A DNA stretch of 12,162 bases from Candidatus Dojkabacteria bacterium (GCA_020429545.1 JAGQLF010000025.1:1-12162); one strand, 5' to 3'; shown: positions 1 to 5,008, counted from the stretch's first letter. The notes: generated by a model not told the origin, from the sequence alone. Numbers and translations: made by a program.

Positions 1-2156
1 TTATAAGTTTTGAAGTTGTTGCATTTAAAGAGAATATTAAGTTTTTTGTAGTTTGTCCCAAAAACGTTGCATCAGTTGTGGATAGGCAAATTAATGGTAC
101 ATATCCATCAGCAGAAATTGTAAGAGTTAAAGAGTACAACGCCTTCCCAGAAAATGCATCGGTGTCTTATGCAGGGTTAAAGCTTAAACAAGAATCGAGA
201 ATTCCAATTCAAACTTATGAGGAACTACCAGTTGATACCCTTGCAACACTAACAGATGCCTTTAGCAAATTGTCATTTAATGAATCGGCATTATTTCAGG
301 TAATTATTTCCCCTGCAGGTTCTGATTGGCGAAATTCCGCAAAAGATTACATAAAAAAAATAAAAGATCAAAAGGCAGATAGTGAAAAAGATGATCCAAA
401 GGTGAATGAAGATACATTAGGTTTTATTGAAAAAAAAGCTGGTAAGTCAGGTTTCTATACTGACGTTCGATTAGTAATTATGTCTCATGATAAAGAAGAC
501 GCAGATGCTCATTTGAGTAATGCTTTGAGTACTTTTGATCAATATACAAAAGAGGGTGGAAACAGCTTTTCTAAAATGGATAAAAAAGAAACTAAGAGAA
601 TTGTTACCGATGTAATTTATCGAATTCCGAGGGAAACAATGGTTTTAAATGTAGAAGAACTTGCGACGCTCTTTCACTTTCCGAATAAAAATGTTGAAGC
701 ACCTTTTATTAACTGGCTTCTTTCTAGAAAAGCGCCAGCTCCGGATTATGTAACTAACGCCTTCCAAAAAGATTATATGTATCTGGGAAAGAATTCATTT
801 AGAGGTAAGTCCAAAGAAATATTTATGCTTCCACAAGACCGAATGAGGCACATGTACGTTGTTGGTCAAACTGGTTCTGGTAAGTCAGGATTTATAGCTG
901 GGATGATGATTAGAGATATAAAAATGGGACATGGATGCGCATTTATTGATCCACATGGAAGTGATATTGAAAAAATCTTACAGCAGATTCCACCAGAGAG
1001 AGTAGACGATGTCGTTTTGTTTGATCCTGCAGATATTGAGAGGCCGGCAGGACTAAATATGTTCGAATTTAAATCTGACGCACAAAAGACTTTAGCGATT
1101 AATGAAATGCTAAATATTTTTAATACGCTTTATGATCTTCAAAAAACTGGAGGTCCAATGTTTGAACAGTACTTTAGATATGGAATTATGCTTTTAATTT
1201 CTGATCCAGAATCAGGTTCTACATTATTAGAAGTTCCTAAAATATTTGCTGATGATGACTATAGAGCATATAAACTATCCAAGTGTGATAACCAAGAGGT
1301 TGTTGATTTTTGGGAGAAACAGGCACAAAAGGCCGGTGGAGAAACATCTCTTAAAAATGTTACTCCTTATGTTGTTTCTAAACTTGCAAGTTTTTTAACT
1401 AATGAATATGTAAGGCCAATTGTTGCACAACAAGAATCTTCAATTAATTTTAGACAGATTATGGATGAAGGAAAGATTCTTTTAGTTAAGTTATCTAAAG
1501 GTAAGATTGGAGAATTTAATATGTCTTTACTAGGTATGATTATAGTTTCAAAACTTTTGATTAGTGCACTTGAAAGAGAAGATGTACCAGAAGAACAACG
1601 AAAACCCTTCTATTTATATATTGATGAATTTCAAAACTTTTTGACAGATGGAGTAAATCAAATTCTATCAGAGGCTAGAAAATACCAGCTTTCATTAACT
1701 CTTGCCCACCAGTTTATAGGACAGCTAACAAGGCAAGGTGGCGATACAAAAATTAGAGATTCTATTTTTGGGAATGTAGGTAACAAGGCAATACTTAGAG
1801 TTGGTGTTAATGATGCTGAATTTTTAGAAAAAGAATTTGATGGCGTATTTGGACAAGCAGATCTTATGCAAGCAGAAAATGGAACTATATTTACCAAAAT
1901 GCTTGTTGATGGAAAGCCATCAACTCCATTTACAGTTAGATCTTGGTATGGTGAATCTCCATATGACATGATTACGACTCCAAACCCACAACTTGCACAA
2001 ACTATTAAACAGATCTCTAGGCTGAAGTATGGAAAAGATAGGGCATTAATAGAAGACGAAATTAAACTCAGAGGTAAATTTATAAAAAAAGTAGAGAAAC
2101 CTGCTGGAGGAAATAATATGTTTGGTGGACTTGGAAACTTCAATATTGGTAACTAA
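1..2156 (+). CDS. VirD4/TraG-like conjugation-type ATPase, 5' partial
   Basis: The reading frame is open from base 3 with no stop, and coding-like sequence precedes the GTG at 78. I therefore treat the gene as starting upstream of the window and not at that GTG; 718 codons are visible. Counting from the GTG at 78, residues 263-270 form a Walker A motif (GQTGSGKS, bases 864-887). Residues 512-517 form a Walker B motif (YLYIDE), and residues about 530-600 resemble the TraG/TraD C-terminal motor region (SEARKYQLSLTLAHQF, then IFGNVGNKAILR). The N-terminal ~250 residues are a mixed alpha/beta region with no recognised motif, and the C-terminus is a Gly/Asn-rich tail. This puts it in the HerA/FtsK superfamily, in the VirD4/VirB4 class of type IV secretion or pilus ATPases that pump DNA or protein at the inner membrane. 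Such orphan ATPases are common in Patescibacteria; the substrate is unknown. No partner T4SS gene is visible. Family call firm, exact role uncertain. Confidence 0.85.
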   Translation, partial: ISFEVVAFKENIKFFVVCPKNVASVVDRQINGTYPSAEIVRVKEYNAFPENASVSYAGLKLKQESRIPIQTYEELPVDTLATLTDAFSKLSFNESALFQVIISPAGSDWRNSAKDYIKKIKDQKADSEKDDPKVNEDTLGFIEKKAGKSGFYTDVRLVIMSHDKEDADAHLSNALSTFDQYTKEGGNSFSKMDKKETKRIVTDVIYRIPRETMVLNVEELATLFHFPNKNVEAPFINWLLSRKAPAPDYVTNAFQKDYMYLGKNSFRGKSKEIFMLPQDRMRHMYVVGQTGSGKSGFIAGMMIRDIKMGHGCAFIDPHGSDIEKILQQIPPERVDDVVLFDPADIERPAGLNMFEFKSDAQKTLAINEMLNIFNTLYDLQKTGGPMFEQYFRYGIMLLISDPESGSTLLEVPKIFADDDYRAYKLSKCDNQEVVDFWEKQAQKAGGETSLKNVTPYVVSKLASFLTNEYVRPIVAQQESSINFRQIMDEGKILLVKLSKGKIGEFNMSLLGMIIVSKLLISALEREDVPEEQRKPFYLYIDEFQNFLTDGVNQILSEARKYQLSLTLAHQFIGQLTRQGGDTKIRDSIFGNVGNKAILRVGVNDAEFLEKEFDGVFGQADLMQAENGTIFTKMLVDGKPSTPFTVRSWYGESPYDMITTPNPQLAQTIKQISRLKYGKDRALIEDEIKLRGKFIKKVEKPAGGNNMFGGLGNFNIGN

Positions 2157-2168
2157 TCTCAGCTTTTG

Positions 2169-2177
2169 TGATAAAAT
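2169..2177 (+). promoter_or_regulatory. Extended -10 promoter element ahead of the tRNA-Ile region
   Basis: TGATAAAAT fits the extended -10 pattern TGnTAtAaT and lies 36 nt before the first base of the broken tRNA-Ile. The same TGnTAAAAT form precedes the tRNA-Met at 4932 and polA. No convincing -35 was seen. It probably drives the tRNA cluster just after the ATPase gene. Confidence 0.45.
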
Positions 2178-2226
2178 TCGTACAGCACTTTTACTAGGTA
2201 TTGAAAGCTGACTAGTCCTGTAGCTC

Positions 2227-2255
2227 CCGCCTTCGCTTCGCTTCGGCGGGCAGGC
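2227..2255 (+). repeat. GC-rich palindromic insertion in a tRNA D-loop
   Basis: A 29-nt block lies between GCTC and AGGTGGTTA of the broken tRNA-Ile. With one preceding C it folds as CCCGCC...GGCGGG around a TTCGCTTCGCTTC loop and ends in CAGGC. GC content is far above the surroundings. The comparison with the intact tRNA-Ile at 2366, which lacks it, defines its ends. Confidence 0.65.
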
Positions 2256-2264
2256 AGGTGGTTA

Positions 2265-2315
2265 TCTGTCTTCGTTCTACTATGCTAAAGCTTCGTAGAA
2301 CTACGACAAGACTAG
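2265..2315 (+). repeat. Palindromic insertion with GTCTTCG/CTACGAC ends in a tRNA D-loop
   Basis: A 51-nt block inserted after GGTGGTTA of the broken tRNA-Ile. It starts near GTCTTCG (2268), has a perfect GTTCTAC/GTAGAAC stem, and continues through CTACGACAAGAC. TA occurs at the left edge (2263-2264) and near the right edge (2313-2314), as a TA target duplication would leave, although an extra G remains. Related GTCTTCG...GCTACGAC modules occur at 2494 and 5164. Confidence 0.6.
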
Positions 2316-2355
2316 GAGCACGGTTCTTACCTGTATTGTGAAGAACTTCGAATTG

Positions 2356-2448
2356 AAAATTAAATAGACCATTAGCTCAGGTGGTTAGAGCACGGTTCTT
2401 ATAAAGCCGGGGTCGGTGGTTCGAGTCCACCATGGTCTATTTAATTTT
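2356..2448 (+). repeat. 17-bp inverted repeat extending the tRNA-Ile acceptor stem
   Basis: AAAATTAAATAGACCAT (2356-2372) is the perfect reverse complement of 2432-2448. The last 7 bp are the tRNA acceptor stem and the other 10 bp lie in the flanks, so the primary transcript would form a 17-bp stem closing the cloverleaf. The 3' arm ends in a T-rich run, so the structure may also help termination. This terminator role is inferred. Confidence 0.7.
2366..2439 (+). tRNA. tRNA-Ile, anticodon UAU
   Basis: A full cloverleaf can be drawn: acceptor AGACCAT/ATGGTCT (7 perfect pairs), D-arm GCTC/GAGC, anticodon stem CGGTT/AGCCG (one G-T pair) with loop CTTATAA, five-base variable region, T-arm GGTGG TTCGAGT CCACC and A73. 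The anticodon at 2400-2402 reads TAT. Isoleucine identity is supported by the A1-U72 pair, the AGGTGGTTAGAGC D-arm and A73, as in bacterial tRNA-Ile. It would read AUA directly, without the lysidine-modified CAU tRNA most bacteria use. AUA codons are frequent in the neighbouring genes. CCA is not encoded. It lies between the two halves of the broken tRNA-Ile. Confidence 0.9.
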
Positions 2449-2469
2449 TAATCATTAGGTTCTGAGCAG

Positions 2470-2562
2470 ATAAAGCCAGGGTTCCTTCGAACTGTCTTCG
2501 CTGAAGCTACGACAAGTCAAGCAAACTCGGGACAGGCTCTAGTTCGAGTCCATCCAGGACTA
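2470..2562 (+). pseudogene. 3' half of the broken tRNA-Ile gene
   Basis: ATAAAGCCAGGG (from 2470) matches the anticodon loop end, 3' anticodon strand and variable region of the intact tRNA-Ile. After a roughly 55-nt insertion come the T-loop TTCGAGT (2543-2549), T-stem CCATC (2550-2554), acceptor CAGGACT (2555-2561) and discriminator A. The acceptor pairs perfectly with AGTCCTG at 2214-2220, which ties this piece to the 5' half. The 5' T-stem strand expected (GATGG-like) is missing, apparently replaced by the inserted block. Confidence 0.7.
2484..2540 (+). repeat. Insertion with GTCTTCG...GCTACGAC module in a tRNA T-arm
   Basis: Sequence between the variable region and the T-loop of the broken tRNA-Ile. 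It holds GTCTTCGCTGAAGCTACGAC (2494-2513), a small imperfect palindrome related to those at 2268 and 5164, and then a GC-richer stretch ending GGGACAGGCTCT. Edges are approximate. Confidence 0.5.
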
Positions 2563-2597
2563 TGTTAACCCTTGAACTTAAGAGTATATTGTAATAA

Positions 2598-3056
2598 ATG
2601 GAAGTACTAGAAGAAAATAATATTGAAATTTCAGATCCTCAATTTTCAGATACTGGTATTGCTCTAGATAATCCTACAAAGGAAGCTTGCAAAATAATGT
2701 ATAGGAAGGCTTATGACCAGTTCTGTAATATGCTTGAAGATTATCCAATTGAAATTAGAAAGACTACAGGTAGCTATAATACTGAATCATGTAGGTTTGG
2801 ACTTTATCCAAAATCAATAGACAGTATTGAAGCAATGCATATTCAAGTAGTACATAGAACTAACCATAGAGATATGGAAGAAGGTCTTGAGCCAGAACTT
2901 GATTGGTATCCATCTGACATTGATGTAATTGTGAAGTTTGCTGCTCAGAAAGAAACAGATCTTATAGAGGTTTTAAACTTTATTCAAAATTCTGTTTTTA
3001 AAAGTACAAGAGTTTGGGTTCAATGGCATGATCAAGATAGATTTAAATCTCAATAA
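2598..3056 (+). CDS. Hypothetical protein, 152 aa
   Basis: I do not recognise this protein. It is acidic, has no predicted membrane segment or signal peptide and no nucleotide-binding motif. It contains conserved-looking aromatic and charged stretches (GSYNTESCRFGLYPKS at about 58-73, HIQVVHRTNHRDMEEG at about 81-96, LDWYPSDIDVIVKF at about 101-114), so a compact cytoplasmic alpha/beta fold is plausible. Base composition and codon use match the neighbours, and no competing long frame covers the region. There is no Shine-Dalgarno sequence before the ATG. A TATATT (2585-2590) ends 7 nt before it, which would give a leaderless transcript. Its 3' end overlaps the convergent recombinase gene by 14 bp. 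Confidence 0.8.
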   Translation: MEVLEENNIEISDPQFSDTGIALDNPTKEACKIMYRKAYDQFCNMLEDYPIEIRKTTGSYNTESCRFGLYPKSIDSIEAMHIQVVHRTNHRDMEEGLEPELDWYPSDIDVIVKFAAQKETDLIEVLNFIQNSVFKSTRVWVQWHDQDRFKSQ

Positions 3057-3873
3057 TTCGATTGATTCCCTTATCTTCATAATTCTTAACATACTTCAAA
3101 TACTTCTTTGTAGATTGAGTAGAAGAGTGGCCTGCAACTTTTGAAACAAACTTAACAGAGTTTCCTGCTTTTAGTTGATTTATAATAAAGCTATTTCTTA
3201 TATCGTTAACAGTAGCACTAACACCTGCATTTTTGATTGCTCTTGAAAGATAAGTTCTCATATTTCTGTCTATAATCTTTGTGCCATGAGCAGTTCTAAA
3301 TAAATAGAACTCTTTCTTTTCACTTTTAGATTCAAGAATAAAATCCTTAGCAATAAAATAAACTCTATCACTTAAAGGAACTTTTCTTGTACCAATAATT
3401 AAAAATCTAAGATCAAAATCGAAATCAATATTTTTTAAATTTGTTAATTCGCTTAATAATATTCCGGTGTAATAGAGTATTGCTAGAGCTGTATATATTT
3501 TTTTATTTTCTCGAGATTTATTAAGAATTTTTTCAAACTCAGCTTTAGTTATAAAATTTTTATCTGATGAAATTGCTTTTGGTACATCAATTTTAGATAC
3601 GGTTACATTCTCAAGCTTGCCTTGTCCTTTAAGAAAGTTTATATACGAAATTACAGACCTTAGCTTTCTAGCAATAGTTTTGGGAACTATCTTTCTATTC
3701 TCTAAAAAAACTTTATAGTTATCTAAATGAGTTTGTTTAATATTATCAGCCGAAATTATTCTAGATGTACTAATAAAATCTTTAACATCTGAAGAATAAC
3801 AAAGAATTGTGTTCTTAGATTTCTTTTGCTCTCTTAAGTTTTCAATAAAATCAAAAAAATATAAAGAATTCAT
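3043..3873 (-). CDS. Tyrosine recombinase (XerC/D-like), active site altered
   Basis: 276 aa from the ATG at 3873. An in-frame ATG 159 bp upstream exists, but the extra residues are not integrase-like and a good promoter lies between the two. An N-terminal SAM-like core-binding domain (1-95) is followed by a catalytic domain (105-276). Box II resembles the family: TVNDIRNSF (221-229) with Arg226, GHSS with His249, and nucleophile candidate Tyr258 in STKKYLKY; Lys164 is the beta-hairpin basic residue. Two usual residues differ. In TGILLSEL (136-143) Arg I of TGLRxSEL is Leu139, and the HxxR histidine is Asn223. The family recombines DNA at specific sites, for example dimer resolution or integration. 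With Arg I missing, strand cleavage may be lost or weak, so a DNA-binding or accessory role is possible. It is transcribed away from the divIC-like gene. Confidence 0.85.
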   Translation of the reverse strand: MNSLYFFDFIENLREQKKSKNTILCYSSDVKDFISTSRIISADNIKQTHLDNYKVFLENRKIVPKTIARKLRSVISYINFLKGQGKLENVTVSKIDVPKAISSDKNFITKAEFEKILNKSRENKKIYTALAILYYTGILLSELTNLKNIDFDFDLRFLIIGTRKVPLSDRVYFIAKDFILESKSEKKEFYLFRTAHGTKIIDRNMRTYLSRAIKNAGVSATVNDIRNSFIINQLKAGNSVKFVSKVAGHSSTQSTKKYLKYVKNYEDKGINRIIEI

Positions 3874-3882
3874 AGCTAATAC

Positions 3883-3910
3883 ATTATAATGAAGATGATA
3901 GCATAGACAA
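3883..3910 (-). promoter_or_regulatory. Promoter of the tyrosine recombinase, overlapping a plus-strand -10
   Basis: On the minus strand, TTGTCT (3910-3905) is followed after 16 bp by a perfect TATAAT (3888-3883). Transcription would start about 7 nt on, only 3-4 nt before the recombinase ATG, giving an almost leaderless mRNA. The plus strand reads TATAAT at 3885-3890, which could serve the divIC-like gene (ATG at 3914). The two genes would then share overlapping, mutually exclusive -10 boxes. I saw no -35 for the plus-strand reading. Confidence 0.6.
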
Positions 3911-3913
3911 GTT

Positions 3914-4327
3914 ATGGGGAAATTTATAAAAAGAATCAAAAAACAATTTTTTATTAATATTAGAAGAGTAGCGTTTGAAGGTATTTCTTTGACAGTTGTT
4001 TTATCATTAATCCTGCTTCTCGTTATTAGCAATATCTTTAGGGCAATAAATAATGGACAGTCGAACTATTCAATTTATCAATCTGAACAAAAATCTTTAA
4101 CAGAAATAGAAGGAAAAAATGATGATTTAAAGAAAGAACTTGAGATAGTAAGCTCAGATGAGTATCAGAAACTATTAGCTAAAGAAGTTTTAGGTATTGC
4201 AGAGCCAGGGGAAACGCTGTACTCGATAGATGAAGGGGTATCTTTCTACGAAGTAGAGAAAAGATTAGCAGATGTTTCAGAAGTAGAGTCTTACTCCAAT
4301 TGGTGGATGCAATTGATAGGCCTTTAG
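3914..4327 (+). CDS. Septum formation initiator family protein (FtsB/DivIC-like)
   Basis: 137 aa. A basic N-terminus (FIKRIKKQF) precedes one transmembrane helix (about 24-42, rich in Leu/Val/Ile). A charged coiled-coil region follows (about 47-80), then the family signature EYQKLLAKEVLGIAEPGET (83-101), which matches the AxExLGxxKPGE pattern of FtsB/DivIC proteins. These bitopic proteins sit in the divisome and link FtsL and FtsQ/DivIB. The C-terminal ~35 residues, with two adjacent tryptophans (130-131), extend past the usual end. No Shine-Dalgarno precedes the ATG. The tRNA-fMet promoter -35 lies inside its last codons (4313-4318). Confidence 0.85.
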   Translation: MGKFIKRIKKQFFINIRRVAFEGISLTVVLSLILLLVISNIFRAINNGQSNYSIYQSEQKSLTEIEGKNDDLKKELEIVSSDEYQKLLAKEVLGIAEPGETLYSIDEGVSFYEVEKRLADVSEVESYSNWWMQLIGL

Positions 4328-4342
4328 TATTCATGATATAAT
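4313..4342 (+). promoter_or_regulatory. tRNA-fMet locus promoter, now far from the intact tRNA
   Basis: TTGATA (4313-4318), 18-bp spacer, perfect TATAAT (4337-4342). It overlaps the end of the divIC-like gene. It sits 23 nt before the first tRNA-fMet 5' fragment (4366) but 426 nt before the intact tRNA (4769). Its transcript would run through the repeat array, the GIY-YIG gene and the tRNA to the hairpin at 4843. Confidence 0.7.
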
Positions 4343-4356
4343 CTCACTGCTAATGT

Positions 4357-4379
4357 AAAAATAGACGCGGGGTAGAGCA
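4357..4379 (+). repeat. 23-bp direct repeat with the 5' end of tRNA-fMet (copy 1)
   Basis: These 23 bases recur exactly at 4760-4782. The last 14 (CGCGGGGTAGAGCA, 4366-4379) are the acceptor strand, D-stem strand and first D-loop base of tRNA-fMet; the first nine are its 5' flank. The two copies bracket the repeat array and GIY-YIG gene. Copy 2 continues into the intact tRNA and also supplies the stop codon (TAG, 4765-4767) of the GIY-YIG gene. Confidence 0.9.
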
Positions 4380-4505
4380 CCTGCCAAGGGCAGGTAAAGT
4401 GGCCAAGCTCGCAAGTCTGCTGAAAGCAGACGAAGCCTGCCAAAGGCAGGTTCGTGGCAAAGCTCGCAAATCTGCTGAAAGCAGATGAAGCCTGCCAAAG
4501 GCAGG
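4380..4505 (+). repeat. Tandem palindromic repeat, 55-56 bp units
   Basis: Two and a quarter units start at 4380, 4436 and 4491. Each opens with a 15-bp palindrome (CCTGCCAAAGGCAGG; first copy CCTGCCAAGGGCAGG), carries CAAGCTCGCAA or AAAGCTCGCAA, and has a second hairpin, TCTGCTGAAAGCAGA or a close variant. The third unit is cut after the first palindrome. The block is much more GC-rich than its surroundings. It fills the space between the tRNA-fMet fragment and the GIY-YIG gene and is noncoding on either strand as far as I can see. Confidence 0.85.
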
Positions 4506-4518
4506 ACAGGCACATTAA

Positions 4519-4767
4519 ATGGTATGCGTATATTGTCTAGCATCAAAAAAGAACCCCAAGTTTCATTACTATGGGTATACTAGTGATATAAATGCAAGAC
4601 TAAAGAGACATCAGAGAGGTGCGGTAAAAACAACTCGAAGATTTCTTCCAGTTTATTTGTTGGGGTACAAAGAGTTTGATAATATAGCAGAAGACAAAAC
4701 ATTTGAGAGATTGATAAAAAAGAACTTTCAAGTTCGAAATCAATTTCTAAATGAACTAAAAAAATAG
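4519..4767 (+). CDS. Small stand-alone GIY-YIG endonuclease-like protein
   Basis: 82 aa, essentially the GIY-YIG catalytic domain alone (UPF0213/URI type, usually 80-100 aa). The first strand has VCVYCL (2-7, GIY equivalent with Tyr5). HYYGYTSDINARLKRH (16-31) supplies the YIG equivalent (Tyr17/Tyr18-Gly19), the catalytic Arg27 and His31. The metal-binding Glu is likely Glu63 (TFERL). All expected catalytic positions look filled, so it could be an active nuclease. The gene lies between two copies of a tRNA-fMet 5' sequence and directly after the palindromic array. Its stop codon TAG falls inside the second copy, just before the intact tRNA. This layout suggests a small mobile element inserted at the tRNA. 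The DNA target is unknown. Confidence 0.8.
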   Translation: MVCVYCLASKKNPKFHYYGYTSDINARLKRHQRGAVKTTRRFLPVYLLGYKEFDNIAEDKTFERLIKKNFQVRNQFLNELKK

Positions 4768-4768
4768 A

Positions 4769-4843
4769 CGCGGGGTAGAGCAGTGGCAGCTCGACAGGCT
4801 CATAACCTGTAGGTCGTTGGTTCGAATCCAACCCCCGCAACCA
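4769..4843 (+). tRNA. tRNA-fMet (initiator), anticodon CAU
   Basis: Acceptor CGCGGGG pairs with CCCCGCA leaving a C1-A72 mismatch, the initiator hallmark. The D-arm GAGC/GCTC has a short seven-base loop. Anticodon stem ACAGG/CCTGT carries loop CTCATAA, with CAT at 4801-4803. The T-arm is GTTGG TTCGAAT CCAAC, and ACCA (4840-4843) is encoded. It is intact because the 23-bp repeat rebuilds its 5' end after the inserted GIY-YIG segment. A rho-independent-type hairpin starts at its last base. Confidence 0.95.
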
Positions 4844-4876
4844 AGAGCCTCCACATGTTTGTGGAGGCTCTTGATT
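4843..4876 (+). terminator. Hairpin terminator after tRNA-fMet
   Basis: AAGAGCCTCCAC (4843-4854) and GTGGAGGCTCTT (4861-4872) form a perfect 12-bp stem with a six-base loop, followed by GATTTT. The T run is short, but the stem is strong and its position right after the tRNA fits intrinsic termination. Confidence 0.8.
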
Positions 4877-4904
4877 TTACTCACTATGCCAAATTCCCTT
4901 TATC

Positions 4905-4913
4905 TGGTAAAAT
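4905..4913 (+). promoter_or_regulatory. Extended -10 promoter of tRNA-Met
   Basis: TGGTAAAAT matches the TGnTAAAAT form and ends 18 nt before the tRNA-Met. No good -35 was seen, which is usual for extended -10 promoters. Confidence 0.5.
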
Positions 4914-4931
4914 CTTTAAGAAAATTATGTT

Positions 4932-5005
4932 GTCAGGGTAGCTCAGTCGGTTAGAGCACAGGATTCATAAACCTGAGGTCGGCGGTTCGATTCCGCCTCC
5001 TGATA
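4932..5005 (+). tRNA. tRNA-Met (CAU), probably elongator
   Basis: Acceptor GTCAGGG/TCCTGAT (two G-T pairs), D-arm GCTC/GAGC with loop AGTCGGTTA, anticodon loop TTCATAA (CAT at 4966-4968), T-arm GGCGG TTCGATT CCGCC, A at 5005; CCA is not encoded. The anticodon stem CAGGA/ACCTG has an A-A mismatch next to the loop. A CAU tRNA could also be lysidine-type tRNA-Ile. Elongator Met is favoured because a tRNA-Ile(UAU) is present at 2366 and the initiator is at 4769. Confidence 0.88.
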
Positions 5006-5008
5006 TAG

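Larger units (their letters stand above)
2214..2329 (+). pseudogene. 5' half of a broken tRNA-Ile gene with two D-arm insertions
   Basis: Reading through the insertions gives a tRNA 5' half: acceptor strand AGTCCTG (2214-2220), TA, D-stem GCTC (2223-2226), D-loop AGGTGGTTA (2256-2264), D-stem GAGC (2316-2319), A, anticodon stem CGGTT (2321-2325) and loop start CTTA (2326-2329). Two foreign blocks interrupt it: 2227-2255, a GC-rich hairpin (CCCGCC paired with GGCGGG), and 2265-2315, containing a 7-bp GTTCTAC/GTAGAAC stem. The acceptor strand pairs perfectly with CAGGACT at 2555-2561, which is the matching 3' end. AGGTGGTTA and A73 in the 3' half are isoleucine-like. The gene is also split in its anticodon loop by an intact tRNA, so I infer it is not functional. 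Confidence 0.75.

Noticed and set aside
1658..2143. Minus-strand 161-codon frame
   Set aside because: It lies fully inside the ATPase coding region, opposite the conserved Walker B to C-terminal part, and has no family signature.
2330..2469. Self-splicing intron in the anticodon loop of the broken tRNA-Ile
   Set aside because: The intervening 140 nt consist mostly of a complete tRNA and AT-rich spacer, too short for a group I intron and with no such core. The D- and T-arm insertions would also remain after splicing.
4380..4505. Possible CRISPR array
   Set aside because: Only two and a quarter units, the whole unit is repeated with no variable spacers, and no cas gene is present.
4324..4546. 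Two overlapping minus-strand frames with LPLAGF and FQQ-type repeats
   Set aside because: They translate the palindromic tandem repeat; the repeated peptides follow the 55-bp unit and no protein family is matched.
4580..4840. Minus-strand 86-codon frame starting MRGLDSNQRPTGYEPVE
   Set aside because: It is the antisense translation of tRNA-fMet and the GIY-YIG gene. The RGLDSNQRPTGYEPVELPLLYPA type of peptide is a known artefact of reading tRNA-fMet backwards.
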